DNA of 64,000 bases from Telmatobacter sp. DSM 110680 (lineage in GTDB: Bacteria > Acidobacteriota > Terriglobia > Terriglobales > Acidobacteriaceae), in NCBI RefSeq assembly GCF_039994875.1, contig NZ_CP121196.1, forward strand, positions 4,030,001-4,094,000. Direction: 5' to 3'. The position numbers were made by a program, and so were the translations under genes. Below the pieces are notes generated by a model. It saw only the letters and a list, made by a program, of their open reading frames with translations. It was not told where the DNA came from and did not search any database. This document shows positions 28,504-37,300 of this stretch, in pieces. Numbering within the stretch: position 1 is the stretch's first letter; each line of letters starts with the position of its first letter.

Positions 28504-29222
28504 CTTCGATTGCGTCACAAACCTCCGCTTCAATCAACGTCAAACATCCTGGACCGCCGCTTTCGATGCTGGCTCTTCTCTACACTGTTCTTTTCATTGC
28601 CGGACTGTTTCCAGTCACGATGTATGGAGGAATGCCTTACTGGCCCGGCCCCTGGGAATCGCCGGCCATCATCACGCAGTTTTTTCAAACGCAGACCACG
28701 CGCGTCCTCGCCTGCGTCTTTCTCCAAACGGGCGCCACCGTGTGCCTCGGACTCTTCACAGCGGTCGTCGTCAGCCGGTTGCAATTTCTAGGGGTGCGCG
28801 CGGCCGGCGTCGCCATCGCCCTCTTCGGAGGATTTCTCTGCGTCTTTGACAGCATGGCCGCGTCGTTTGCCACGTGGACGCTGATCCGCCCCGCCGTGGC
28901 TTCGAATCCGCCCATCCTGGTCACACTCAACTATCTCTCTTACGCGTTTGGTGGTCCTGGCTTCTCGATCCCCATGGGCTTGCTGATGGCCGGTGTCTCC
29001 GTCTCCGCAGGGCTAAATGAATTGATTCCACGCTGGGTGATGATTCTCGGCCTGTTTCTGGCGGCATGCGGCGAACTGAGCATTTTCCATCTCTTAAGTC
29101 CGCAGCTTCTCTTCCTGATCCCTCTAACGCGCTTTCCCGGCTTCATCTGGATAATTGCTGTCGGCTTCGCGCTACCGCGATACCGAATCGAGAAATCCTT
29201 CGAAACTCCCCGCGCGGCCTGA
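28500..29222 (+). CDS. Hypothetical integral membrane protein coupled to the DUF2306-like gene
   Basis: 240 residues, starting in the ATGA that ends the preceding gene. It has about six hydrophobic helices: 23-45, 70-90, 97-120, 140-160, 175-195 and 205-225. No catalytic motif is visible. The shared operator, overlap and similar membrane topology suggest the two proteins work together. No family recognised. Confidence 0.75.
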   Translation: MTSIASQTSASINVKHPGPPLSMLALLYTVLFIAGLFPVTMYGGMPYWPGPWESPAIITQFFQTQTTRVLACVFLQTGATVCLGLFTAVVVSRLQFLGVRAAGVAIALFGGFLCVFDSMAASFATWTLIRPAVASNPPILVTLNYLSYAFGGPGFSIPMGLLMAGVSVSAGLNELIPRWVMILGLFLAACGELSIFHLLSPQLLFLIPLTRFPGFIWIIAVGFALPRYRIEKSFETPRAA

Positions 29223-29227
29223 GGTCT

Positions 29228-30271
29228 TTACTGCGGCGGCTCACGCCAGTAATTCGCGCGCGCGACGATCTTTGCGCCATAATCCTCCACGGTATGCACG
29301 CGAATCGTGTGGAGCCCCGGCGTCGGGTCCGATGGCGTGAACGTGATCAGGTAGCGGTTCCGGACTTCTTTTGCCGCCTCCATCACCCGAGCTTCAAAGC
29401 GCCGGTCCCCCACGAACGTTGTGTACTCTCCACCACTCATGATCGCGATCTGCTTTGCGATATTTTTTTTGAATGCCTGCACAGCCATCACCAGCGTAGA
29501 CACCATGTTCAGCATGCGATCCTCGCCGGAATCCTTGACATCATGCGCAAACTCCGCCTTTGAAGGCGAGTACGAAATGCTCAGCACCAGCACATCCGAG
29601 CGACCGATCTTGCTCACCAGCTGCGCCGGCTTCGTGTGCTTGCTCCCGTGGTCGCGCTCTTCGCTGATCAATAGCAATACTCGCCGGTATTGCTTCGGCT
29701 GATCTTCCAGCAAATCTACTCCGTAGCTGATGGTGTCAAGAATTGCAGCCCCTCCATCGCCGGGCTCCAGTTGCTGCAGACTCTGCGCCAGTTCTTCTTC
29801 GGAGTGCGTATAGTCATGCATTAGTCGGGCCGTTGAACCAAATCCCACCAGCGCCGCCTGGCTTCGCGGATCCGACAAGAACACTTCAAGGAGCGGACCT
29901 AGTTTGCCAAGCTTCTGAAACTCCAACCACCCTGCTCGTCCCTCTTCCATTGCGACTACGAGCGCAACTGGCGCCGTATCCAGCTCTTCTTGAACGTGGA
30001 TCTTCTGCGGGACACCGTTGTCTTCAACCACAAAGTCCGACTGCTTCAGACCGTAGACGATGCCTCCGCCATGTGGCTTCTCCACCAGCGTTGGCACCAG
30101 CACCTCATTGGTTGTAACTCGAATTGTGGGTGCATCCGAGTGCGTGCCCGGCATCGGCGCAGGCGGCTCTATTGGTGGCAACTGCTGTGCCTGCCCCAAC
30201 GCTGTCCACAACCAGCCAGTTGCAAAAACACCAAACCAAAACCGTACCAATTTGCGGCTCATCTTCTGCAA
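29228..30271 (-). CDS. Exported VWFA-related protein (acidobacterial type)
   Basis: 347 residues. The signal peptide is at about 1-28 (ending LGQAQQ). Next come TIRVTTNEVLVPTLVEKPHG and LKQSDFVVEDNGVPQKI, the hallmark opening of the VWFA-related acidobacterial domain. The VWA fold then runs to about residue 320 and ends RYLITFTPSDPTPGLHTIRV. Where a canonical MIDAS has D-x-S-x-S, this protein reads ALVVAMEEGRAGW, so metal-dependent ligand binding may be lost. Many paralogues occur in acidobacterial genomes; their function is not known. It is convergent with the membrane gene at 28500, only 5 bp away. Confidence 0.88.
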   Translation of the reverse strand: MQKMSRKLVRFWFGVFATGWLWTALGQAQQLPPIEPPAPMPGTHSDAPTIRVTTNEVLVPTLVEKPHGGGIVYGLKQSDFVVEDNGVPQKIHVQEELDTAPVALVVAMEEGRAGWLEFQKLGKLGPLLEVFLSDPRSQAALVGFGSTARLMHDYTHSEEELAQSLQQLEPGDGGAAILDTISYGVDLLEDQPKQYRRVLLLISEERDHGSKHTKPAQLVSKIGRSDVLVLSISYSPSKAEFAHDVKDSGEDRMLNMVSTLVMAVQAFKKNIAKQIAIMSGGEYTTFVGDRRFEARVMEAAKEVRNRYLITFTPSDPTPGLHTIRVHTVEDYGAKIVARANYWREPPQ

Positions 30272-30444
30272 CCAACTCCCAGATTCGATGATTTAGTGAG
30301 ACGAGTTTCTGGCACTTGCATTCAATCCTTCTCCCGAATCCGTGAACAAGATGATCATTTGACGTGTAGAAGTGTGTATCAGGTTTGATTTTGGAGATTT
30401 GCACGATCGCATGACTTTGCGGGCATGATGCCTGCCTTGTTGCT

Positions 30445-30687
30445 TCACGACCTCTTCCGCGCCTCGCGCTCCAAGGTCCCGGTCCAGAATAGGAAACTCA
30501 GCAGTTCCCACTTCGATTCCCACATGAACCCAAACACATCGCGAGCTTTCAAAGTCTCCGCCGGCTTCCCCGAATAAGTCTCCACACGCCAGCGTAGAAA
30601 CTCGCTCCGCCACGGAGTCAGCCGATGCCCGCGTGTCGCGTTCCAAAGAAATCGCAAAGCTCCAAACAAAGTTGGAATCCTCTTCAC
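30445..30687 (-). CDS. Small conserved hypothetical protein
   Basis: 80 residues from a GTG at 30685-30687 (MKRIPTLFGALRFLWNATRG). It is rich in Trp and Arg (LTPWRSEFLRWRVETYSGKP) and has no signal or membrane helix. I recall similar short proteins in acidobacteria, but cannot give a function. A stand-alone gene with no informative neighbour. Confidence 0.6.
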   Translation of the reverse strand: MKRIPTLFGALRFLWNATRGHRLTPWRSEFLRWRVETYSGKPAETLKARDVFGFMWESKWELLSFLFWTGTLEREARKRS

Positions 30688-31016
30688 AAGTCTAAACCGC
30701 GCGTACGCGTCCGTTGCTTGGCAGGCTCAGTGTGAATCCGTTGTGTATACCCTTTCGTGGTCGGGTAAGAGAGTGCCAGCGGTTGCGCCCCGGAAGCACC
30801 CGATAACCGCTCCGACGGCGGCGGGCAGGCTGCGCGACAGAACTATCTACAGCCAGAAATGCAGAAGCCGCACCCAGTAGAGCGGTGCGGCCAAATATAC
30901 GTCGATCGAATGCAGAATGAAGGTCGCTGAGCATGCCCTCCGTCCTGCTTCACCTCAGGATCATGACGTTATCGCACGTCCCTGTTCCCTGATACACGGT
31001 CTCAGGGCTCTGTTCT
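30688..31016. other. 329-bp stretch with one doubtful small reading frame
   Basis: The minus strand has an 80-codon frame at 30692-30934 (MLSDLHSAFDRRIFGRTALL then GAASAFLAV). It looks like the N-terminal export region of a longer protein but stops soon after, so it may be a remnant or chance. Nothing else is recognised in this stretch. Confidence 0.25.
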
Positions 31017-31589
31017 TTACATCACCTTCATGAACAGCGCCGTCACCGCACCATTGTCCGTCGATCCCACGATGCGCACATGGTCGCCTTTTGACGCCTG
31101 AAACTTGAAACCATCAATGGCTCCCATGTACCCTTCAGCGACGGTACTCTCCGCGATCTTGAATGTCTGGGTTGCGCCCGACGAATCCTGCAGAGTGATG
31201 GAGTGCTGTTTGCCTTCGAATCTCGTCACCGTACCCTCGGCCGAAGTAAACGGACCTGATCCAAGGTTCTTCAATGCCACCACGGCGCGGTCATTGCTGT
31301 CGCCATAGTAGAAGACAATTACATAGGTTCCCTTCTTCTTATTGGCTTCTGCCGCGGATGAATCCAGCGTGATTTTTTTGTCAATCACAACGCGCGACTT
31401 CCCACTCGTCATGTCTTTGAACTGGCCTTCGGTCCCGTTGTCCTGAAATACGATGAGAGTCTTTGAAAGGTCATCTATGCCGCTTACTGTGCCGGTCAGA
31501 GCATGCACAACCTGTTGAGCGTGCACAGCTATCACGAAGGAACCTAGGCCTCCTGCAATAACGCAAGTACGCAAAATTGCTTTTAACAT
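31017..31589 (-). CDS. Exported hypothetical protein
   Basis: 190 residues from the ATG at 31587-31589 (MLKAILRTCVIAGG), which has AAAGG about seven bases upstream. A signal peptide is at about 1-24, ending VHAQQ. The mature part has repeated short beta strands: VVHALTGTVSGIDDLSKTLI, FTSAEGTVTRFEGKQHSITL and GDHVRIVGSTDNG. These resemble small OB-like or DUF5666-type domains that cover salts and metals. No catalytic motif. Function unknown. Confidence 0.75.
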   Translation of the reverse strand: MLKAILRTCVIAGGLGSFVIAVHAQQVVHALTGTVSGIDDLSKTLIVFQDNGTEGQFKDMTSGKSRVVIDKKITLDSSAAEANKKKGTYVIVFYYGDSNDRAVVALKNLGSGPFTSAEGTVTRFEGKQHSITLQDSSGATQTFKIAESTVAEGYMGAIDGFKFQASKGDHVRIVGSTDNGAVTALFMKVM

Positions 31590-31914
31590 TTGAGCCTTTC
31601 TCCGATCCGAATTCACCATGTATGCGACCCTAAATCCAGCCGCAGAGATCAGGATTCTCCTAATCAACTGGCGCTGCTTTCACCAGGGGAGCTGATCGAT
31701 ACACGCATGGCTTTGCTTGTTATCCAGTACAAGCTGAGAGAATTTGACGATCGCCCCCATGGATGGCGTCAGTATAGAACTCCATTGGGCGACCCGCAAC
31801 ATAAGAAATCAAGCGCTTGCGCTGCAGTAACTTCCAGGCTCCCTTCCGGAGTAAAGTTGAACGAATAGTCTTGTTGAGCGAGAATGCAAATCAAAAACAT
31901 CGAAGTTTTTACCT
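31590..31914. other. 325-bp stretch with no recognised gene
   Basis: Divergent spacer between the exported protein at 31017 and the nuclease-like gene at 31915. No clear promoter, repeat or RNA is seen. The frame of the nuclease gene is open back to 31861, but without ATG or GTG. Confidence 0.4.
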
Positions 31915-32958
31915 TTGGCCTCTGACTTAACACTCCGCGCTGGACTCTCTTACGCTGGTCAGCTTCGATCGGAGTTAGCCCAGCGCAACCGCCTCTACGC
32001 CCGTCGCTACGCGCATGTCGAGAGCTATGGTGCCAGCCCCGTCATCGTCTATGTGCCAGAAGGAGGACTGCACGGCAATTTCTATTCCCCCGCCTACGCC
32101 GCCATCACCGCGCATCCGGAGTGGACTCGCCGCTTCGACAAGATTCACGCCCAAGGCCGCTCGCTGCCCAAACAGCAAATCGATTCCGTGCGAAAGTGGC
32201 GCGAACTCGACTCATCCATGAGTTCCGACGCCCTCTTGATGAACATCTTCTGTACTCACGAAGTCACCGCGTCACCCACGTTGAAGCGCATGTTAGGAAT
32301 TGACGCCGCAGCAGCCGAACCCGCCTTCGGATGGAAGGCCCGCGTTCCCCTCAAAAACAACCGCGTAGATCGCACAGAGGTCGATATGCGCTGGGGCGGC
32401 TTGCTCGTTGAAGCCAAGCTCACTGAAAGTGACTTTCAATGTCGCGATACAAGCCTGGTCGAAGCCTACCGCGATATTGATGAGGTCTTCGATCGCGAAC
32501 TTCTTCCGCGCGTAAAGATTCGCACTCGCCGCCGTCGCGAAGCCGTCGAGTTCGCTGAAGAATTTACCCAGGAATGGGAACAGCCATCTGAAGACGCAGC
32601 ATCGCACGCGCGCGCATTTCAAGCCAGCCTGGAATTACGCGCCGATGCCGAACAGCCTTGGCAGTGCGGCTACGCAAGCTATCAGCTCATCCGCAACGTG
32701 CTGGCAGCCCACGCCACGGACGCGAGTTTTTGCGTGATCCACGATCAGCGCCGCCCCGATCTACGCGAAGCGTGGTTCAACGTTATGAGCGCCGTCAAAA
32801 GTGCCGAGATGCGGATCCGCTGCAAAGTTCTTACCTGGCAGGAACTCGTGCCATTCTTGCCCGAAGGCTTGCAGGAATTTATCCACGCTAAATACGGGAT
32901 TGTCGCTCCCGGAGCTATTCCTCTTACCGTCGAAGAACTCGAAGGTAGACAACGATGA
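31915..32958 (+). CDS. PGN_0703-like putative restriction endonuclease (PD-(D/E)XK fold)
   Basis: 347 residues from a TTG; no ATG or GTG is available before the conserved region, and the upstream in-frame stop is at 31858. The nuclease core is RTEVDMRWGGLLVEAKL, with Asp157 and Glu166-x-Lys168, then Gln175, an ordered PD-(D/E)XK site. SSMSSDALLMNIF (about 100-112) precedes it, as in the PGN_0703 family. The N-terminus, RNRLYARRYAHVESYG, is basic. No methyltransferase, helicase or other defence gene lies nearby, so it is an orphan, possibly a nuclease of modified or foreign DNA. The family name is from memory of its motifs; a PSI-BLAST or HHpred search would settle it. Confidence 0.7.
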   Translation: MASDLTLRAGLSYAGQLRSELAQRNRLYARRYAHVESYGASPVIVYVPEGGLHGNFYSPAYAAITAHPEWTRRFDKIHAQGRSLPKQQIDSVRKWRELDSSMSSDALLMNIFCTHEVTASPTLKRMLGIDAAAAEPAFGWKARVPLKNNRVDRTEVDMRWGGLLVEAKLTESDFQCRDTSLVEAYRDIDEVFDRELLPRVKIRTRRRREAVEFAEEFTQEWEQPSEDAASHARAFQASLELRADAEQPWQCGYASYQLIRNVLAAHATDASFCVIHDQRRPDLREAWFNVMSAVKSAEMRIRCKVLTWQELVPFLPEGLQEFIHAKYGIVAPGAIPLTVEELEGRQR

Positions 32959-32987
32959 GACCAAAATTCTCATGAGAAAATAACCAA

Positions 32988-33383
32988 GTGACTTCTCGTA
33001 TTCATTCTTCTATTTTGTTTCTACTTCATTGTCTGATCGTATTGTTGGCAGTGCCCTCGTCGTTGTTCGCAGCAAAAGCCAGCGAGCAAGAGAAGGCCGG
33101 CGCGGTCCTCTTTCGCGACAAGGGCTGCACCTATTGCCATGGCGTAGGCGGAGTTGGAACCAAAAAAGCGCCGGCACTCATCGACCTGCCCAAAGAGACG
33201 ACCTGGACTGCCGACAAACTCACCGATCAGATCCTCAATGGCGGACAGAAAATGCCGCCATTTCGCGATTCCGTAACCGATGAGGAGGTGAGCGATCTGA
33301 TCGCTTACCTGCGCGCGAAAAACAAGCCGGTTCCACCCGATGTACCTTCCCCGGATGCGTCACCTGCTCCGTCACCACGGTAG
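32988..33383 (+). CDS. Small exported c-type cytochrome
   Basis: 131 residues, starting at a GTG. The signal peptide is at about 1-28. One haem site C-T-Y-C-H is at 47-51, and the probable axial Met89 is in GGQKMPPF. DEEVSDLIAYLRAKNKP closes the class I cytochrome fold, and a Pro-rich tail follows. It likely shuttles electrons in the periplasm. It lies 30 bp after the nuclease-like gene, but there is no functional link. Confidence 0.9.
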   Translation: MTSRIHSSILFLLHCLIVLLAVPSSLFAAKASEQEKAGAVLFRDKGCTYCHGVGGVGTKKAPALIDLPKETTWTADKLTDQILNGGQKMPPFRDSVTDEEVSDLIAYLRAKNKPVPPDVPSPDASPAPSPR

Positions 33384-33401
33384 ATTTGAGACTAAAAAGC
33401 T

Positions 33402-33431
33402 GAGGCCCTGTCCATCCCGGAGCAGGGCCTC
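33402..33431. terminator. Terminator between convergent cytochrome and exported-protein genes
   Basis: GAGGCCCTG (33402-33410) pairs with CAGGGCCTC (33423-33431) around a 12-base loop. Flanking A-rich and T-rich stretches are weak but present on both sides. It fits a shared terminator for the two converging genes. Confidence 0.6.
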
Positions 33432-33456
33432 AATTCCTGAAATTAAATTTCGCCGA

Positions 33457-33891
33457 CTAGTGAGGATCCGTGGGCGCGGGCTTAGCGTCGCCTGCCGGTG
33501 CGGGAGTCGCAGGAGCGGCCGCGGCTGGGCGCGTCGCCTTGAAGGAGCCGTTGTACTCAGAAAACGCCCAATCGCCTGCCAGGGCCGCAGAATCGTCAAG
33601 CTTGCCGTCGATTTTCATGGCCGCGGTCGCGCCCACTTCTTCCGAGGTGAATTGGAAGTCCAAGGCTAGTTTGCCGTCTTTGTAAGTTCCAGCGACATCG
33701 GAAGCTCCCCACTTCCCTGTTACATTGCCGTCAGCATCCACGGTGAAATCAGCATCAACTTCGCGATCTCCACCTGGGGTCTCTAAAACAAAATGCCACT
33801 TTCCGTTGACACCGGTGTCCTGGGCACTCGCAACTGGACGACCCATCACCAGAAAAACTACCGCTGCTGCAACCACCAGAAGTTTCTTCAA
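33457..33891 (-). CDS. Exported hypothetical protein with an Ala/Pro tail
   Basis: 144 residues. A clean signal peptide is at about 1-23 (ending ASAQ). The mature domain begins NGKWHFVLETPGGDREVDAD and contains NVTGKWGASDVAGTYKDGKL, a lipocalin-like or beta-barrel pattern seen in small bacterial exported proteins. The C-terminal 30 residues are Ala/Pro rich. Function unknown. Confidence 0.75.
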   Translation of the reverse strand: MKKLLVVAAAVVFLVMGRPVASAQDTGVNGKWHFVLETPGGDREVDADFTVDADGNVTGKWGASDVAGTYKDGKLALDFQFTSEEVGATAAMKIDGKLDDSAALAGDWAFSEYNGSFKATRPAAAAPATPAPAGDAKPAPTDPH

Positions 33892-33963
33892 AGCCGCTTC
33901 TCCTTGCTGAAGTGAGTTCGTTCAATCCTAACGTTGTTTGATGCAGACTCTTCCTGTGAAATT

Positions 33964-35349
33964 CTAAACAGTGACGGGAACATTGGCGACACCGGCGGTG
34001 CCAAAGATCCGACGGTAGCGCTCGATTTCCGCCGGCGGTCCCATGGCTTTCTGATAGTTATCAGAGAGCTTGACGGCCGGCCTTCCGTCTACCTCGCTGA
34101 GTTTGCAGACCAGGCTTACCGGGTTGAAGCCGTCGTCGCGACGCGGATTGCAATTGCGAAAATCATTGGTGAGATATGTTCCCCAACCGGAACTGAAGCG
34201 AATCCGATGCTCCGGCGTCCACCGGCTCGAATCCAGGAAATCTTCAGCGCCATAAAAGTCCGTCGGGGCTGCGCCGTCGAGGATCGTGCCTCCGAAGTAC
34301 GCGTGCAAGGCAATAATTGAATCGACGTCGAGGCCGTCTGACGCGATCAGCCGCTTGCTTTGAGGATCGCGACCACGCTGGCGCAGCCAGGCGATATATT
34401 CGTCACCGGCCAGAAACGGGTCTTTGCTGTCGATACGCTGTCCGGTCCAGTTCGCAACCCAGTCCGGCGCGTTTTCAAGAAACTGCGTGGTGCCGAAAGT
34501 GTCGGGCAACATGATCAGAAGCTCGCCCTGGTAGGTTTGCTGCCACAATTCGAGCATGCGGTACTGGGCATGTTGCAAATCTTCATCCGTGTCGGCAAGC
34601 GCAGCCATGGCCATTGGGAGTTCGTGCGCGTTTGTGCCGATGGCCTCAAGATCGTGCGTGTAAGCCATGAAGGTATTTGAACTGCCTACGAAGTTTTCGC
34701 CGAGCACGTCGCTCATGGCCTTGACCACGTACTCCTGCCACAGAAAGCTGTGCCGGCGGCGGGTGCCGAAATCGCTGACCGTGAGGCCGGGCACTCCGCG
34801 AAGGCGGGCCATTTTTTCCCAGAGGCGCGTTTTGGCTCTGGCGTACAAGATGTCGAGTTCGAGTTCCGTGAGCTTCTTCAGGCTGGCGCGCGTTTTTAGT
34901 TCGTCGATGGCGGAGAGCGAATAGATCTCCCACATCGTCGTCTCGGTCCACAGACCGTCGAAGCGAAGCGAGATCTGTCCCTCATGGATGGAAAGATCGA
35001 AATCAGAAAGACGAAAATCATGCTCGAGCCAGTGCAGAAATGCAGGCTCAAAGATGCCGCGGCGTCCGTAAAAAGTGTTGCCGGCCAGCCAGATCAGTTC
35101 AGACTTATGAAAGCGAAGCTTGCGCGTGGCTTCGAGTTGTTCACGCAATTCGCGCACGTCCACAATGTCGCCAAGGGGCACCTCCTGGGAGCGGTTGATG
35201 AGCGTAAATGTTGCACGGGTGTCCGGGAAATGCTTCCAGATGAACTGGAGCATCAGGAGCTTGTAGAAGTCGGTGTCGAGCAGAGAGCGGGTGATGGGAT
35301 CCAGTTCCCAATTGTGGTCGTGCGCGCGCCTGGCTAGATTGACGATCAT
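33964..35349 (-). CDS. pncB: Nicotinate phosphoribosyltransferase
   Basis: Converts nicotinate and PRPP to nicotinate mononucleotide in NAD salvage. It is 461 residues from the ATG at 35347-35349 (MIVNLARRAHDHNWELD); a longer frame adds 24 residues that look non-coding. Typical blocks are LLDTDFYKLLMLQFIWKHFP near the start, VSDFGTRRRHSFLWQ with the histidine that is phosphorylated in the family, and LIASDGLDVDSIIALHAYF with FSSGWGTYLTNDF in the PRPP region. It stands alone, with a 730-bp gene-free region upstream. Confidence 0.95.
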   Translation of the reverse strand: MIVNLARRAHDHNWELDPITRSLLDTDFYKLLMLQFIWKHFPDTRATFTLINRSQEVPLGDIVDVRELREQLEATRKLRFHKSELIWLAGNTFYGRRGIFEPAFLHWLEHDFRLSDFDLSIHEGQISLRFDGLWTETTMWEIYSLSAIDELKTRASLKKLTELELDILYARAKTRLWEKMARLRGVPGLTVSDFGTRRRHSFLWQEYVVKAMSDVLGENFVGSSNTFMAYTHDLEAIGTNAHELPMAMAALADTDEDLQHAQYRMLELWQQTYQGELLIMLPDTFGTTQFLENAPDWVANWTGQRIDSKDPFLAGDEYIAWLRQRGRDPQSKRLIASDGLDVDSIIALHAYFGGTILDGAAPTDFYGAEDFLDSSRWTPEHRIRFSSGWGTYLTNDFRNCNPRRDDGFNPVSLVCKLSEVDGRPAVKLSDNYQKAMGPPAEIERYRRIFGTAGVANVPVTV

Positions 35350-36079
35350 CGGTGGAGCTAATTGTATTGAATGTTTGAGGAGGCGGCCGCATGCCGAGCT
35401 ACTTTGGCCGGTGAAGAACACCTAGATCATGACTTTCTGGAAATCAAGAGCAAGTATTTTGCAAGATACGCCCCCCACCTACATTCTGTATATAAATTCC
35501 CTAATTTCATCGGTTTACAGACCGAACCCGCCACAAAATCCTCTGATGATTGGAGTTAGCCGCAGGATCCTCTCTCGTAAGAACTTAGGAGGCAGTGATG
35601 AGGGAAACGAGAGTTAGGGTTACACGCGGCCTTTGCAGTGCAGGCATTATGTGAAGGCACGGAGTGTTCCGCATAGATTCAGCCTAGCCAAATCGGAGAA
35701 ATAACCTGCAAAAACGGCAAACGTTTTTAGCTTTTGCTATGAATGATTTAAGGGAGATAAGGCGACAAGATACTTGACGAAACCAAGTGGACTGCATGCT
35801 GTGGAAGCGCCTCACTGCGCGCCGAATCGCGCGGGTCGTACCAAGCTAGTGGAGGCAGGCTCAAGAAGAGAACCAGATCTTTCACGCCTACCCCGATGGA
35901 CAGTTCTGTCTACGGGCCCCTGAAACGCGCTGTTCAGAATGACAGCCAAGTAAGGTGCCGGTTAAGGCGTTTGCACGGGAGAGGCGCGCGCCCTCACGTA
36001 CATACCGCCAGCCGCCCGACGCAAACCAGCCGATGTGCTTACTGCCGCGACTTCTCTGCGTTATTTCCGGTCAGAACGG
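35350..36079. other. 730-bp region without a recognised gene
   Basis: It probably holds the pncB promoter near its left end. Two small features stand out. One is a perfect inverted repeat, AAAAACG-GCAAA-CGTTTTT (35710-35728). The other is an 18-codon reading frame at 35598-35654 with AGGAGG ten bases before its ATG; it is too short to judge. No RNA gene, IS remnant or recognisable protein fragment was found. Confidence 0.4.
35710..35728. repeat. Inverted repeat, 7-bp arms
   Basis: AAAAACG and CGTTTTT around GCAAA. The arms are AT-rich, with only two GC pairs next to the loop, so it would be a weak terminator. A protein-binding site is equally possible. Confidence 0.4.
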
Positions 36080-36946
36080 TTATGCTGCAACCGGCGCAAC
36101 CGTAGTCTTGCGGAGTTTGCCGGTAACGGCTTCGCGGATGGCATCGATGTCGAAGTCGTCGGTAGCGGGCTTTAGGCACGCAAAGATGTCAGGCATCTCG
36201 CAGCTCGGGTTGGGATCGGGAGCAGAGGCCGTGTCGAGAGCGTCCTGCGCCGGACTGGGGAGCGTCTGCCCGGCATCCCCCGTAAATGACGGAGAGGAGT
36301 CGCTGTTCCCCAGATAGTGCTCGCTTCTGAAAAGCTCCCTCTCGCAGTGTTCGGTGGCAGTGGCTTCAGGCTTCTCTTTTTCGCGGGGAATTTGGAGAGA
36401 GCCGTCCGTGAGCAGCTTGTTGAGTATGGGAATTTGGACGCGCCCGGTTTCGACGAATTCGACGCCCTCGACGGTAAGGGCAAAGTCGGAGTTGTCGGCA
36501 CGGGTGATGTAGTTCTTGCGGAGCAGGTACCAAGTGGTGAAGTCGAGGAAGTCACGGGGGAAACCCATGTGGGCTTCCACTTCGGCGAGAGAGACTACAG
36601 GCGAGTAAGGGTTGGCGCGTCGGCGGTAGTAGAGCACGGCCAGCACGGCGAGGCGGCGGTTGCGCTCGCCCTCCATGTCATCCATAAAGTCGATCGTGGT
36701 GGAAAGCGGAGGGTGGTCACCGGATGCGCGGCCGTTGGAGGCATCGTACTCAGCGCGCCGGTGGGGATCGGAGAGCGTTTCGTAGGCCAAGCGGAGGAGG
36801 GCGAACTTCTCCGGGTCACTGGAGACAGCATTATCCGGATGATAGCGCGCGGCAAAGAAGCGGTAGACGCGGTGGATAGTATCCGGCTCTGCGGTGCGGC
36901 TGACCTGCAGAAGTTCATAGAAATCCAGTTTCTTGGGCTCCAGCAT
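36080..36946 (-). CDS. DnaJ-domain protein with an acidobacterial-type C-terminal region
   Basis: About 288 residues from the ATG at 36944-36946 (MLEPKKLDFYELLQVSRTAE), which has GTGAGG eight bases upstream; the ATG at 36964 is an alternative. The J-domain is at about residues 7-72 and contains the HPD motif in AARYHPDN, so it should stimulate an Hsp70. The rest is not DnaJ-like. RRLAVLAVLYYRRRANPYSP and FLDFTTWYLLRKNYITRADN look like a winged-helix-type region, and the tail is acidic and low complexity. It may be a co-chaperone with its own adaptor domain. No dnaK nearby. Confidence 0.85.
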   Translation of the reverse strand: MLEPKKLDFYELLQVSRTAEPDTIHRVYRFFAARYHPDNAVSSDPEKFALLRLAYETLSDPHRRAEYDASNGRASGDHPPLSTTIDFMDDMEGERNRRLAVLAVLYYRRRANPYSPVVSLAEVEAHMGFPRDFLDFTTWYLLRKNYITRADNSDFALTVEGVEFVETGRVQIPILNKLLTDGSLQIPREKEKPEATATEHCERELFRSEHYLGNSDSSPSFTGDAGQTLPSPAQDALDTASAPDPNPSCEMPDIFACLKPATDDFDIDAIREAVTGKLRKTTVAPVAA

Positions 36947-37151
36947 GGACGCAACCTCACTCATCGATCTAGGGCTAATTGATGAGCCGTAGAGTAACGG
37001 GTTTTGGAAAGGGGTCGCAATCCCCGTTTTGGGCCATCTGGCTGCGCTGTTGGCGTTAAACATCGCGCTTTATCTTGTGGCAGGATATGTGGTTGCCACG
37101 GCGCACCGCGTAAGCCTCTGCCATGGAGGCAGGCCCGATGAAGGCCGGGAT

Positions 37152-37300
37152 ATGAAGGTTGCCATCGACCTGCCCTACGAGCGAACAGGATGATGTTGAA
37201 GGCCTTCATTGCCGATGACGAGCCGCTGGGCGTGAACGACTGAAGATGCTGCTGACCGACGACGATTGAAATTGCGGGCGAATGCCGCGATGGACGTGAG
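37152..37300 (+). pseudogene. Remnant of a LytS/LytR-type histidine kinase and response regulator pair
   Basis: The tail MKVAIDLPYERTG, ending at the stop at 37191-37193, looks like the last residues of a LytS-type kinase. It overlaps (ATGA) the start MMLKAFIADDEPL of a receiver domain at 37190. A one-base deletion near 37229 shifts the frame to RERLKMLLTDDD (37231-37266). A one-base insertion near 37267 restores it to EIAGECRDGRE (37268-37300). After that the sequence no longer resembles a receiver. The phosphoacceptor region and output domain are gone, as is nearly all of the kinase. Similarity is judged by eye. Confidence 0.7.

Noticed and set aside
31915..33383. Nuclease and cytochrome c as one defence unit
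   Set aside because: They are close (30 bp) and co-directional but have no logical link, and no other defence gene is nearby.
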